From positions 1 to 50,677 of the forward strand of contig CAZYPV010000015.1 in assembly GCA_964649515.1 (NCBI GenBank): a DNA stretch of 50,677 nt, written 5' to 3'. Shown here one piece after another: positions 34,137-43,621 of this stretch (positions within the stretch are counted from its first letter, which is position 1; the number at the start of each line of letters is the position of its first letter). This stretch comes from CALKGK01 sp964649515. Its GTDB lineage: Bacteria; Bacteroidota; Bacteroidia; Flavobacteriales_D; Sanyastnellaceae. The translations under genes were made by a program, and so were the position numbers. The notes beneath the pieces were generated by a model, which was given only the letters and a program-made list of their open reading frames with translations, had not been told where the DNA came from and did no database searches.

Positions 34137-35944
34137 ATCTCGGAAACCGAAAGTTTGTGGTCATTGGCATTGTGGTGTTCATTATTTTGGCCTTCATTGT
34201 TCGCCTTTTCACCCTGCAGATTAGCGACGATTATTGGAGCAGGAAAGCCGCTAACCTCACGGAACGTTCCACAAAAATATATCCACCTCGTGGACTCATT
34301 TACGATCGGAACGGAGAGCTTTTGGTGGCCAATCAAGCCATTTATGATCTGATGATGCTTCCTCGTGAGGTAAAAGATCTCGATACGCTGCGGTTTTGCG
34401 CCCTCTTGAAAATGACTCAAGAAGAATTTGATGATCGACTCGCCAAAATGCGAAAATCGAGAGGCTGGGCACCGAACAAGGAACAAGTCTTCATCAAGCA
34501 AATCCGACCAGAAGACTTCGCTCCCATAGCGGAACAACTGTACAAATACCCCGGATTCTATGGTCAGCCAAGAACGGTGAGAAACTACAAACGCGGTATT
34601 GGTGCTTTGCTGCTGGGTGATATTGGAGAAGTGGTTCAGCGCGACATCGATCGGGACCCCTACTATCGTTCTGGAGATTACATCGGGAAGGGGGGCATTG
34701 AGATGGCGTATGAAGATTACCTGCGCGGACAGAAAGGCGTTCGTTTTATGGTGATTGACCCCATGGGTAGGCCACAAGAAAGTTTCAACGAAGGAGATTT
34801 CGACACTTTAGCAGTTAGCGGCCAAAACCTCGTATCTACCATCGACAGTGATTTGCAAGCCTATGGGGAATACCTCATGCAGCACAAAAAGGGGAGTATT
34901 GTAGCCATAGAACCCGCCACTGGAGAAATCTTGGCCATGGTTTCAAGTCCAACCTATGACCCCAATCTGTTGGTGGGAAGAGACCGAGGCAACAACTATG
35001 GTAGGCTCCAAAACGATTCCTTATTGCCCCTTTACAACCGCGCCATCAAGGGAACCTATCGTCCGGGTTCCATCTTTAAAATGGTTCAAGCCTTGGTGGC
35101 ATTGGATGAAGACAAAATCACCCCTCAAACCAGAATTGCTTGTAACCGGAGCCTTATCGGATGTCATGGTCCGCACACCTACGACGATCTCGAAGGAGCC
35201 ATCATCCACTCTTGCAACCCTTATTTTCGTGGAGTAATGCAGCGAATGGTGGAAGCCAACATCAAGAAAGACCGTTTCGAAGATGCCGGAATTGGGATGG
35301 CTCACTGGAAAGAACGCATTGAAAGTTTTGGCTTTGGCACCGACTTGGACACTGACGTACCCGGGGTGAATAGAGGAAATGTACCCGGCAAAAAGTACTA
35401 CGATAAAATTTATGGTGAAGAACGTTGGGCCTTTAGCACCATTTACTCCATCAGCATTGGTGAAGGCGAGCTTTTGGTGAATCCGCTTCAAATGGCCAAC
35501 CTCGGAGCCATCATTGCAAATCGGGGTTACTATTATCCTCCTCATACCATCAAAGACATTGGCGGACAAGGAAAATTGGAACGCTTCAGAACGCCTCTTC
35601 AGACCAACATCGATCCTGAATATTTTGAAACAGTGGTGAACGCCATGCAAAAAGTAGTGGAACAGGACGGAGGAACAGCTCGACGAGCGCGAACTCCGGG
35701 AATCACCGTTTGTGGTAAAACCGGTACCGTGCAGAACGATCCCTTGCCCGATCACTCCGTATTTATGGCCTTTGCGCCCAAGGAAAATCCTCAAATTGCC
35801 ATCTCCGTATATGTAGAAAATGCCGGTTTTGGGGGAACATGGGCAGCCCCAATTGCAAGTTTGATGATTGAGCAGTACATTAATGACTCCATCAGTGACC
35901 CGAGGAAAGAACAGCGAATCATTGATCAACATTTTTTCGATTAA
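34133..35944 (+). CDS. mrdA: penicillin-binding protein 2 (elongation transpeptidase)
   Basis: A monofunctional class B PBP that cross-links side-wall peptidoglycan. One transmembrane helix (about 7-28, VVIGIVVFIILAFIVRLFTL) is followed by the pedestal domain (RGLIYDRNGELLVANQAIYDL, GDIGEVVQRDID, YIGKGGIEMAYEDYLRGQKG). The transpeptidase domain has the active-site SxxK at S313-K316 (RPGSIFKM), an SCNP-type motif (HSCNPYFRG) in place of SxN, and KTG in VCGKTGTVQND. At 603 aa it is of normal length. It overlaps mreD by 4 bp and abuts rodA. Confidence 0.95.
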   Translation: MNLGNRKFVVIGIVVFIILAFIVRLFTLQISDDYWSRKAANLTERSTKIYPPRGLIYDRNGELLVANQAIYDLMMLPREVKDLDTLRFCALLKMTQEEFDDRLAKMRKSRGWAPNKEQVFIKQIRPEDFAPIAEQLYKYPGFYGQPRTVRNYKRGIGALLLGDIGEVVQRDIDRDPYYRSGDYIGKGGIEMAYEDYLRGQKGVRFMVIDPMGRPQESFNEGDFDTLAVSGQNLVSTIDSDLQAYGEYLMQHKKGSIVAIEPATGEILAMVSSPTYDPNLLVGRDRGNNYGRLQNDSLLPLYNRAIKGTYRPGSIFKMVQALVALDEDKITPQTRIACNRSLIGCHGPHTYDDLEGAIIHSCNPYFRGVMQRMVEANIKKDRFEDAGIGMAHWKERIESFGFGTDLDTDVPGVNRGNVPGKKYYDKIYGEERWAFSTIYSISIGEGELLVNPLQMANLGAIIANRGYYYPPHTIKDIGGQGKLERFRTPLQTNIDPEYFETVVNAMQKVVEQDGGTARRARTPGITVCGKTGTVQNDPLPDHSVFMAFAPKENPQIAISVYVENAGFGGTWAAPIASLMIEQYINDSISDPRKEQRIIDQHFFD

Positions 35945-37267
35945 ATGCAGCGAGGAAGAGATATACGGAAGAACATCGATTGGCTCAGCATTGGTATTTA
36001 CGCAGCCTTGGTGATCTGTGGATGGATTGCGATTTACAGTGCATCCTTTAGTGAAGCTCATCCTCAAATTTGGGACATGGGAATGCCCTATGGTAAGCAG
36101 CTTTTATGGATGGGAATCTGCGCTCTTGTGGCGCTCTTTACACTCAACATTGAAGGGGAGTTTTTCAACCGCTTCTCCCCCATCATCTACTTGGTTGTTA
36201 CCGTGCTGCTTGTGCTTGTTTTGCTTATTGGTAAAAAAGTAGGTGGTGCTCGTTCATGGTTTGGAATTGGAAGTTTCGCCATTCAGCCCTCTGAGTTTGC
36301 GAAAATGGCCACGGGATTGTTTTTGGCTTATTTTATCAATACTTCAGGGGTGAAATTCAAGTCTTTTTCCAACCGACTTCAAGTTTTTGGCATCGTAGCG
36401 ATCCCCGCCGGACTCATTCTGCTTCAGCCCGATGCTGGAACCGTTTTGGTCTTTTTGGGCTTTATTTTCGCCATGTACCGCGAAGGCTTGTCGGGGAATA
36501 TCCTCATTATTGGTTTTGCCTCGCTCATTCTTGGAGTAGTGAGCATCATAATGGGAGCCAGTGCAGTAGAATACCCATGGTTTGGTGAACAAAGTGGCAT
36601 TTACTATGTGGGAATCGGGATTTTGGTATTGGCCGCATTGGGCTTTTTAGGGGTGAAACTGCTTGTCCTTCCCAGAAATAGAAAACGCACCAACCTCATT
36701 GTTTTGGCTTCACTATTAGGGGCGCTCATCTTTTCTGGAGGAGTTTACACTGGAATTGAGCAAATCCTTAAACCGCACCAAAAAGAACGGATCTACATTC
36801 TCTTTGGTCTCGAAGTGAACAATCCCGATGCGGATTACAACATTCGTCACGCCAAGGCAGCCATTGGAAGCGGTGGTTGGCGAGGAAAGGGCGTACTTGA
36901 AGGTCCCATGACCCGCTACAATTTCGTTCCCGAACAAAATACCGACTTCATTTTTTGCACCATTGGGGAAGAATGGGGCTTCATTGGGAGTGTTTTTGTG
37001 CTGATCCTCTTCGCCACACTCATTTTGCGGCTGCTCTTTCTTGCTGAACGACAGCGTTCACAATTTTCGAGGGTTTATGGGTATTGTGTAGCAAGTATTC
37101 TCTTCATGCACGTCCTCATCAACGTTGGGATGGTAATTGGTTTAGCACCCGTTATTGGAATTCCGCTGCCGTTTTTCTCCTATGGCGGATCGTCCCTACT
37201 CGGTTTTACCTTGCTGATTTTCATTATGTTGAGGTTGGACAGCGAGCGTTTTTCTGTGTTCCGTTAA
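35945..37267 (+). CDS. rodA: rod shape-determining protein RodA (SEDS glycosyltransferase)
   Basis: A SEDS-family peptidoglycan polymerase working with PBP2. The 440-aa polytopic protein shows WIAIYSASF in the first helix, GARSWFGIGSFAIQPSEFAKMA in the conserved loop, IGSGGWRGKGVLEGPMTRYNFVPEQNTDFIFCTIGEEWGFIG in two parts, and the C-terminal PFFSYGGSSLLGF. It is longer than the E. coli protein because of an extra hydrophobic stretch (about 200-260), which is common in Bacteroidetes. The ATG follows the mrdA stop without a gap. The operon appears to end here. Confidence 0.95.
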   Translation: MQRGRDIRKNIDWLSIGIYAALVICGWIAIYSASFSEAHPQIWDMGMPYGKQLLWMGICALVALFTLNIEGEFFNRFSPIIYLVVTVLLVLVLLIGKKVGGARSWFGIGSFAIQPSEFAKMATGLFLAYFINTSGVKFKSFSNRLQVFGIVAIPAGLILLQPDAGTVLVFLGFIFAMYREGLSGNILIIGFASLILGVVSIIMGASAVEYPWFGEQSGIYYVGIGILVLAALGFLGVKLLVLPRNRKRTNLIVLASLLGALIFSGGVYTGIEQILKPHQKERIYILFGLEVNNPDADYNIRHAKAAIGSGGWRGKGVLEGPMTRYNFVPEQNTDFIFCTIGEEWGFIGSVFVLILFATLILRLLFLAERQRSQFSRVYGYCVASILFMHVLINVGMVIGLAPVIGIPLPFFSYGGSSLLGFTLLIFIMLRLDSERFSVFR

Positions 37268-37396
37268 AAAATTGTTCTTTTCGCCGTTTTGCTGTGAGCT
37301 CCCGCTGCTTTGTTTTCTCAAAAGATATGTGCGCGGGAATTTGTCTGTCCACAACAATCCATAGACCTTTGCCCTGCACAACTTAAAACAATTCAT

Positions 37397-37496
37397 NNNN
37401 NNNNNNNNNNNNNNNNNNNNNNNNNNNNNNNNNNNNNNNNNNNNNNNNNNNNNNNNNNNNNNNNNNNNNNNNNNNNNNNNNNNNNNNNNNNNNNNN
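37397..37496. other. assembly gap (100 N)
   Basis: Exactly 100 N between rodA and the MscS gene. The 13 bases TAAAACAATTCAT occur both directly before (37384-37396) and directly after (37497-37509) it, so the flanking contigs probably overlap there and little or nothing is missing. Confidence 0.98.
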
Positions 37497-37511
37497 TAAA
37501 ACAATTCATCT

Positions 37512-38330
37512 ATGAATACTGAAAAAATCATCGAAACCGGTCGGGACATCATTCTCAACTACGGACCAAAACTCATCGCTGCCATCTTGGTACTGATCAT
37601 CGGGCTCATGGTCGTTCGCATGCTTACTTCGGGCGCAGTGAAAGTCATGCAGAAACGCGATCTTGAACCCTCACTCCAAGGCTTCTTGAAAAGCATCATC
37701 AACATTGCACTGAAAGTCATGTTGGTAATCACTGTTCTCAGCATGATTGGCATCGAAATGACCTCCTTCATTGCCATTCTTGGTGCGGCAGGACTAGCGA
37801 TTGGTATGGCTTTGTCTGGAACCCTCCAAAACTTTGCTGGCGGTGTAATGCTCCTCATCTTCAAGCCCTTCAAAGTGGGTGATTACATCGAAGCCCAAGG
37901 ACATAGCGGTTCAGTTCATGAAATTCAAATATTTAACACCATCTTGAAATCTCCTGATAATAAAACCATCATCATCCCTAATGGAGGTTTGAGCACCGGT
38001 TCGATGGTGAATTACAGCACCGAAGACCGAAGACGGGTGGACATCACCTTTGGTATTGGTTACGGAGACGATGTGGACAAAGCGAGAAGCGTAATTCAGA
38101 AGATTTGTGACGCTGACGACAGAATTCTAAAAGATCCTGCATTGTTTATTGCGGTATCTGCATTGGCAGACAGTTCGGTTAATCTTGCTGTTCGCGCTTG
38201 GGTTGATGCCAAAGATTACTGGCCAGTGCATTTCAGACTTCAGGAAGAAGTGTACAAGATATTTGACCAAGAAGGACTCAATATTCCTTACCCTCAAATG
38301 GATTTGCACTTGCATCAGAAAGAGGGATAG
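37512..38330 (+). CDS. small-conductance mechanosensitive channel (MscS family)
   Basis: A 272-aa membrane channel that opens under membrane tension to release osmolytes on osmotic downshock. Three helices are visible: about 18-38 (LIAAILVLIIGLMVVRML), 58-80 and the pore helix 85-110 (FIAILGAAGLAIGMALSGTLQNFAGG). The Gly/Ala-rich pore helix and the following FKPFKVGDYIEAQGHSGSVHEIQIFNT are the MscS signature. The cytoplasmic cage (IIIPNGGL; VDITFGIGYGDDVDKA) and the C-terminal IPYPQMDLHLHQ are complete. It is a minimal-length MscS without extra domains, probably a single-gene unit closed by the hairpin at 38348-38387. Confidence 0.93.
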   Translation: MNTEKIIETGRDIILNYGPKLIAAILVLIIGLMVVRMLTSGAVKVMQKRDLEPSLQGFLKSIINIALKVMLVITVLSMIGIEMTSFIAILGAAGLAIGMALSGTLQNFAGGVMLLIFKPFKVGDYIEAQGHSGSVHEIQIFNTILKSPDNKTIIIPNGGLSTGSMVNYSTEDRRRVDITFGIGYGDDVDKARSVIQKICDADDRILKDPALFIAVSALADSSVNLAVRAWVDAKDYWPVHFRLQEEVYKIFDQEGLNIPYPQMDLHLHQKEG

Positions 38331-38347
38331 TACACCTAAAAAGCAAT

Positions 38348-38387
38348 AAAAAGAGGAGCGTCAACAAAGACGACTCCTCTTTTTTTT
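38348..38387 (+). terminator. bidirectional rho-independent terminator
   Basis: The stem AAAGAGGAG-CGTC pairs with GACG-A-CTCCTCTTT across an AACAAA loop and is followed by a T-run. It lies between the MscS stop (38330) and the convergent secreted-protein stop (38393). On the minus strand it is also followed by a T-rich tract, so it can serve both genes. Confidence 0.8.
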
Positions 38388-38392
38388 AGAAA

Positions 38393-40108
38393 CTAATGCA
38401 CCACGAAGCGCTCGCTTGTGATTTCTCCATTTACCAAAAACAACTGAAGAACATAGTATCCTGAACTCAATCCATACCTTTCGAGATCAATGGTTTTTTG
38501 CTGCTCCATGCCGAGGTATTTCTCCACTCCAAGCACTTGTCCGGACAGGTCCAACAAGCGCCAAGACTCGATGCCACTTGGGTGATAAATACTCAGCACC
38601 TCTTCACCGGAAACTGGGTTTGGAAACACCTTGATTTCATTCGTGTCCCACTTTGGGTTTGAAATTGACAAGGTTTGAAGGTCAAAGCGAGTGAGCAAGC
38701 CGGAGTAGCCAATACCATAATCAAAGCCAAGGTGGGCACCTTCAGTAGCTAAGCCCCCTGATCTGCTCGATCCGATCAGGTATAAAGAAGATTCTTTCAT
38801 CAGAATTTTTGTGGCGTAATCTCGGGAATAGGAACCGTAGTACGTACCAAATTGATATTCTCCATCGTGCCCAAAACCTGCGATAAAAGCATCGCCAACA
38901 CCAATGTAATCTGTGGTGTCATAACTATTGTCAAAGGCATTGAGCATGGGTAAGTCTTGACTGTGCGTTCCACCTGAAATCATCACACCTCCATCGTAGG
39001 CTAGAAGGTCGCTCGGACTCGTATCATCAAAAGAACTGCCTCCGTAGTAACTTGCCCAAGCAGTAGAATAATCGTCATTCAAACGGCAAAGCACCAAATC
39101 CACCCCGCCAAATCGACTTGAAAAGGCAGCATTGGGCGTGGCGAAGTCATCACTAAAACTTCGCAGCAGTGCATAGTACGCTCCATCGTGCTTGGTTAGT
39201 TTCATTGCCGAATCAAAAGAATCACCACCCAAATAGCTGGAGTAGTTTAACAGGTGATTATTGTCAACACGCAGAATAAATGCGTCCGTCGATCCTTGCA
39301 AATTGCTTTGATGTGCGTTAACACTCATATTGACCTCCGATTTGCTTGTTCCTAAGCACGTCAACCCGTCTTCATCCACCACAATGTCCGCAATTCCATC
39401 TTCGTCATCTCCACCAAAATAGCTACAAAACTCCAAGCTTCCTGAAGCACTAAACCGCGCTATAAAGCCGTCCGTCCATCCTCCCCCATATTCTGCTTGA
39501 AAAGCATCCAGCACTGGGAGATCTGGAGATTCCGTTGTTCCTGCGCACCAGATGCTTCCATCATCGCCAATGGCAATGGCGTTGATATGGTCATATTCAC
39601 TACCTCCGAAATAAGTGGCCCAGTTCAAGTTGCCTTCTGGGGTGAAACTCGCTAGAAAACCGCTTTCAAATTCACTCATTGGGTTTTCCATATAAGCTCC
39701 CGGACTTGCTATGCCTTCCAAACTCTTGGTACGACCAACCACCAGGACATTTCCCTCGTCGTCAAAGGCCATGTCTTGAATGAAATCGGCTTCTGGTCCG
39801 CCAAAGTACGTTCCCCACAAAAAATTTCCATCAAAATCAAACGCACTCAAAAAACCATCTCGCGTATTGCTATCTGAAAGCGTGAAGCTGGATTGATGGA
39901 CACCATTGTTACTGGTCATACCAACGTAAGCGTTTGTGTTACCAGCAAAATACAAAGCATTTTCACCCATTTGAGCGGCAATGGGTTCAACATAGCCCTC
40001 CTCACCGTATCGCGTGCACCAGTTAATTGCATCGGGATAAAAGCCGTCTTGTGCCCTCAGAAAAGGAGAAATGAAAAAAAGTAAAATCAAAAAGAATGTC
40101 CTGTTCAT
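38393..40108 (-). CDS. secreted SBBP-type beta-propeller protein with T9SS sorting domain
   Basis: A 571-aa exported protein. The start at 40108 gives a signal peptide (MNRTFFLILLFFISPFLRAQ); the frame is open for 17 more codons upstream, without support. The body consists of repeated units of the form D-G-F-L/I-x-x-F/D...W-x-Y-F-G-G...D-x-x-x-D-I, for example NFLWGTYFGGPEADFIQDMA, LNWATYFGGSEYDHINAIA and LEFCSYFGGDDEDGIADIV. I read these as SBBP-type propeller blades. The C-terminal 80 or so residues (IKVFPNPVSGEEVLSIYHPS to ITSERFVVH) are a T9SS type A-like sorting domain. It lies 5 bp after the 553-aa secreted protein gene on the same strand. Confidence 0.88.
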   Translation of the reverse strand: MNRTFFLILLFFISPFLRAQDGFYPDAINWCTRYGEEGYVEPIAAQMGENALYFAGNTNAYVGMTSNNGVHQSSFTLSDSNTRDGFLSAFDFDGNFLWGTYFGGPEADFIQDMAFDDEGNVLVVGRTKSLEGIASPGAYMENPMSEFESGFLASFTPEGNLNWATYFGGSEYDHINAIAIGDDGSIWCAGTTESPDLPVLDAFQAEYGGGWTDGFIARFSASGSLEFCSYFGGDDEDGIADIVVDEDGLTCLGTSKSEVNMSVNAHQSNLQGSTDAFILRVDNNHLLNYSSYLGGDSFDSAMKLTKHDGAYYALLRSFSDDFATPNAAFSSRFGGVDLVLCRLNDDYSTAWASYYGGSSFDDTSPSDLLAYDGGVMISGGTHSQDLPMLNAFDNSYDTTDYIGVGDAFIAGFGHDGEYQFGTYYGSYSRDYATKILMKESSLYLIGSSRSGGLATEGAHLGFDYGIGYSGLLTRFDLQTLSISNPKWDTNEIKVFPNPVSGEEVLSIYHPSGIESWRLLDLSGQVLGVEKYLGMEQQKTIDLERYGLSSGYYVLQLFLVNGEITSERFVVH

Positions 40109-40113
40109 GATCT

Positions 40114-41775
40114 TTATTTTAAGAGTAAAACGTGTGAGTGAATGCTTCCATCGGGGCAAGTCACTCGATGAATTAAGAAGGGATAAGCATCAATGTTGGT
40201 TAAAAACAGTGTTCCACTGAAGCGTTCTTCCGCAAAAAGTCTTGGCTTGTTCTGATAGATGACAAAGCCATTCGGATTGAGAATTTCATGCTGAACAACC
40301 ATGTCCTGTGGGGAGGAAATCTCAACGTTCAAACCTTCATCTCCCAAAGGGTTGGGATAAAGACTGATTTGCAATTGGTTTGCCAATGAAAGGCCCAAAG
40401 AAGTCCCTTCTTCCAACTCAAAAAACGAAGAATAGAGTTTTCCATTGGTCGCTAAACTCGTGATGGTATAGAGCCCTTTTTCCAAAAGGAAATCACCCAA
40501 CAAATACTGATCATTCTCATCGAACAGGCTAGAAACTCGTTTATTCAACACATTCTCAAACCCTTGATAACTCCATTTTTGGATGGACAAATGTTGTAAA
40601 TTCTTCAAAGGATGGGTGGCATCCAAGGACGGGTGTCCGGAAGCCTGAGCCATTTGCTTCACATAATTTACCCAATCGCTGAGCAACTGATTGGTGCCAT
40701 CGGGTTTATGAGCAAAACAAACACTTGTTAAACATCCGGCAGTATAAACATTGAGATCGTTCGAAATCAACTCAAAAGTAGCATCACCATTGCATGATAA
40801 ACTCGCAACATTGGGCAAATCATTGAAAATATGTTGGTTCATCAGATCAATCATGGTTTCGGGCGAGGAGAAGGAACAGAAAGTAGCCGCTTCTTGAGCC
40901 AGAATAGGGGTTTGATAGCTTCCTCCTGCCCAAGAACCTCTCCCTTTTTTCATCCCAATGAGCCAATCCCATTGCCACGATAACAGCGGATATCCAAAGG
41001 CATCCTCGTACCCTTGTAAAGGTTCAAAAGCAATGACATCGGGCACGGTGTTCTGACTTCCCGCATGGATGGAATTCACCCCAGGGTTGCTCACCGACCA
41101 AAACGGCATATCCCTATAGGCTAACAACCAAGAATGCATTTCACCTTCCTCATTCAGATAAGCGTCATAGAAGGTTTCGTCTCCCGTGTATTCGTAATAA
41201 GGCAGGTATTGAACCGTTATACCTTCTTCACTCTGTGTGCTTTCCACAGCTTGTTCTAGTCGGTAAAACACTTCCGGTTGCAATTCACCATTTTCATTGA
41301 CCATGACATATTGCTGAATGGTATAAGCGTAATCGTTGCCGTTACAAGTAGTGCTGCACCCCTTGATGAAGCCCGCACCATCCCCATTGAGGTAAAAACT
41401 TTTGGGGAGAAGACTAATTGACGCTGTTTCGCCACTTGCCTCTCCATTCTCATTGAGCGGACTGATCTCCAAACGGTACTCTTTGTATGGACTATCGGAT
41501 CTCAAATAAGCTTCGGGAACCCGATAATAATTTTGTTTTTCCAGCTTAAAACTTTCGATGCTCGTTTCGCTGTAGCTGCCTTGGGAGTGGATTCTTAAGC
41601 GAATCTCTACCTGATACATGCCCGCTTCATCAAGATCGTTCCAAAGGGCAAAACCTTGATTTTGCTGCGGATCAGAAAAAAAGCGCAGGTGTTGAGTTTG
41701 ACCAAGCGTGGGCAGCGTTAGTAATAAAATCGCCAGACCAGCGTAGAAGAATTTTTTCGTTCGTAATGGATGCAT
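40114..41775 (-). CDS. secreted T9SS-type protein of unknown function, 553 aa
   Basis: An exported protein with a signal peptide (TKKFFYAGLAILLLTLPTLGQ). The N-terminal portion looks like a beta-sandwich (GMYQVEIRLRIHSQGSYSE). Near residues 135-150 is KGCSTTCNGNDYAYTIQQY; the middle has a large segment with several cysteines and WQWDWLIGMKKGRGSWAGGS. The C-terminal 85 or so residues (LQISLYPNPLGDEGLNVEI onward) resemble a T9SS sorting domain. I recognise no enzymatic motif in the middle. It is followed 5 bp later by the propeller protein, so the pair is probably co-expressed and may act together at the surface. Confidence 0.78.
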   Translation of the reverse strand: MHPLRTKKFFYAGLAILLLTLPTLGQTQHLRFFSDPQQNQGFALWNDLDEAGMYQVEIRLRIHSQGSYSETSIESFKLEKQNYYRVPEAYLRSDSPYKEYRLEISPLNENGEASGETASISLLPKSFYLNGDGAGFIKGCSTTCNGNDYAYTIQQYVMVNENGELQPEVFYRLEQAVESTQSEEGITVQYLPYYEYTGDETFYDAYLNEEGEMHSWLLAYRDMPFWSVSNPGVNSIHAGSQNTVPDVIAFEPLQGYEDAFGYPLLSWQWDWLIGMKKGRGSWAGGSYQTPILAQEAATFCSFSSPETMIDLMNQHIFNDLPNVASLSCNGDATFELISNDLNVYTAGCLTSVCFAHKPDGTNQLLSDWVNYVKQMAQASGHPSLDATHPLKNLQHLSIQKWSYQGFENVLNKRVSSLFDENDQYLLGDFLLEKGLYTITSLATNGKLYSSFFELEEGTSLGLSLANQLQISLYPNPLGDEGLNVEISSPQDMVVQHEILNPNGFVIYQNKPRLFAEERFSGTLFLTNIDAYPFLIHRVTCPDGSIHSHVLLLK

Positions 41776-41820
41776 TTGAATGAGTGTTAAAAGTGAATAG
41801 CATTGAATTCGGATCGGGAA

Positions 41821-43359
41821 TCAACCCGCCCAATTCTCCCGGTCAAGGCTTCTATATTGTATCGCTTCTGCGAGGTGTTCTGTTTTTATCGATTGGCTCT
41901 CATCCAAATCGGCAATGGTGCGCGCTACTTTCAAAATGCGGTCGTAAGCTCTTGCGCTCAGGTTCAATCGGCGCATTGCTCCCTTCAGTAATTCGTGTCC
42001 GTCCGTTCCAATCTCACAATACACTTTCAACTCTTTGGAACCGATTTGTGAGTTGCAGTGGATGTTTTCTTGATCTTCGAAGCGTTTTTCTTGAATTTTT
42101 CTCGCCTTCATCACCCGTTCTCGAATGGCTCCGCTGTTTTCTGAGGGCGGACGCGAACTCAACTCATCAAAACTCACGGGAGTAACTTCAATGTGGATGT
42201 CGATGCGATCGAGGAGGGGTCCGGACACCTTATTCAAGTACTTCTGCACCACCCCACCTTGGCAGACGCAGTCTTTTTCGGGGTGATTGAAGTAGCCGCA
42301 CGGACAAGGATTCATGGCCGCCACCAGCATAAAACTTGCGGGGAAATCAACCGAAAAGCGCGCCCTTGAGATGGTCACTTTCCGCTCTTCAATGGGTTGC
42401 CGCATCACCTCCAAAACCGTTCGTTTAAACTCCGGCAGTTCGTCGAGAAAAAGCACCCCGTGATGGGCGAGGGAAATCTCTCCCGGTTGAGGAAAACCTC
42501 CACCGCCCACGAGCGCTACATCAGAAATGGTGTGATGCGGCGCTCTGAAGGGGCGGGTGGTGATCAAAGCCTCGTTTTTCGGAATGCGCCCCGCCACCGA
42601 ATGAATCTTGGTCGTTTCCAAGCTTTCACTGAGGTTTAAGGGAGGCAAGATCGTCGGCAAACGCTTGGCAAGCATGGTTTTTCCGGCACCGGGCGGACCA
42701 ATGAGAATCAGGTTGTGACTCCCGGCGGCGGCAATTTCAAAAGCACGCTTGATGTTTTCTTGTCCTTTCACATCGGAAAAATCCAAGGCATGATCGTTCA
42801 ATTTTTGATAGAAGAGTTCGTCTGTATCAAGTACAACTGGGTCTCCGGCTTCTTCACCCAGAAAAAAATCCAATACTTCCTCCAAGTGGGTGAAACCGTA
42901 AACCTTCACCTTATCCACCACCGCCGCTTCTGGCGCGTTTTCTCTTGGCAAAATGATGCCCTCAAATCCTTCATCTCTTGCCAAAAGCGCCATGGGCAAA
43001 GCCCCTTTCACTGCTCTCAAGCTCCCATCCAAACTCAACTCTCCCATGATGATGTACTTGGCCACCCGATCTGCAGCAATCTTGCCTGTGGCGGCAAGTA
43101 AGCCAATGGCCAGCGGAAGATCATACGCAGCTCCCTCCTTTTTGATATCGGCAGGCGCCAAATTGATCGTAATGGCTTTTCCCGGCCACGAAAAACCAAT
43201 CGCTTCGATGGCCGTTTTTACCCGTTGCTGACTCTCCTTCACGGCCGAGTCGGGCAAACCCACCATCAAAAATTGAATGCCTGTATTGAGGTGGATTTCA
43301 AGCGTAACAAGAGTAGCTGCGATGCCATACAAGGCGGCACCAAAAGATTTGACGAGCAT
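41821..43359 (-). CDS. YifB/ComM family Mg-chelatase-like AAA ATPase
   Basis: A 512-aa cytoplasmic protein. The N-terminal ChlI-like domain begins VKSFGAALYGIAATLVTLEI and shows FLMVGLPDSAVKESQQRVKTA and the ITINLAPADIKKEGAAYDLP segment. The AAA core has Walker A GPPGAGKTMLAKRLPTILPP, Walker B GVLFLDELPEF and the sensor VAAMNPCPCGY, with a cysteine-containing loop (NPCPCGY...CVC). The C-terminal Mg-chelatase segment is LNLSARAYDRILKVARTIADL. Relatives (ComM) promote branch migration in natural transformation. Length and motifs are all normal. Confidence 0.93.
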   Translation of the reverse strand: MLVKSFGAALYGIAATLVTLEIHLNTGIQFLMVGLPDSAVKESQQRVKTAIEAIGFSWPGKAITINLAPADIKKEGAAYDLPLAIGLLAATGKIAADRVAKYIIMGELSLDGSLRAVKGALPMALLARDEGFEGIILPRENAPEAAVVDKVKVYGFTHLEEVLDFFLGEEAGDPVVLDTDELFYQKLNDHALDFSDVKGQENIKRAFEIAAAGSHNLILIGPPGAGKTMLAKRLPTILPPLNLSESLETTKIHSVAGRIPKNEALITTRPFRAPHHTISDVALVGGGGFPQPGEISLAHHGVLFLDELPEFKRTVLEVMRQPIEERKVTISRARFSVDFPASFMLVAAMNPCPCGYFNHPEKDCVCQGGVVQKYLNKVSGPLLDRIDIHIEVTPVSFDELSSRPPSENSGAIRERVMKARKIQEKRFEDQENIHCNSQIGSKELKVYCEIGTDGHELLKGAMRRLNLSARAYDRILKVARTIADLDESQSIKTEHLAEAIQYRSLDRENWAG

Positions 43360-43570
43360 AGCTAAAGGTTCTAATTCAGTTCAAAATCAAAGCACAAAAC
43401 CGAGAGAAAAACACCTCGATTTCATTGCTTTGTTGGTTGAAGTTGAACATTATTCTAGCGTCAAACAAGAAGAAATGCTACCACTTTGTGGATGATATCG
43501 GATGTTTTGTGGATGAACGCTAAATGGAAGTCGTTAGGGTCATTTTTGCTTTTGAGTGATGTCCATCTTG

Positions 43571-43621
43571 ATTTCCCGAGCACCGAATTTGGTTGAATGG
43601 CTTCGCCGGTTAAGGTCGCTT
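43571..43621 (+). repeat. dispersed 51-bp intergenic repeat, copy B
   Basis: 45 of 51 bases match copy A (11978-12028, minus strand). The central TTTGGTTGAATGGCTTCGCC is identical in both. Copy B continues directly into the GCTTCGCTCGGGT units. Confidence 0.8.

Noticed and set aside
35021..36067. 348-codon minus-strand frame opposite mrdA/rodA
   Set aside because: It overlaps two conserved genes with intact catalytic motifs and shows no domain of its own.
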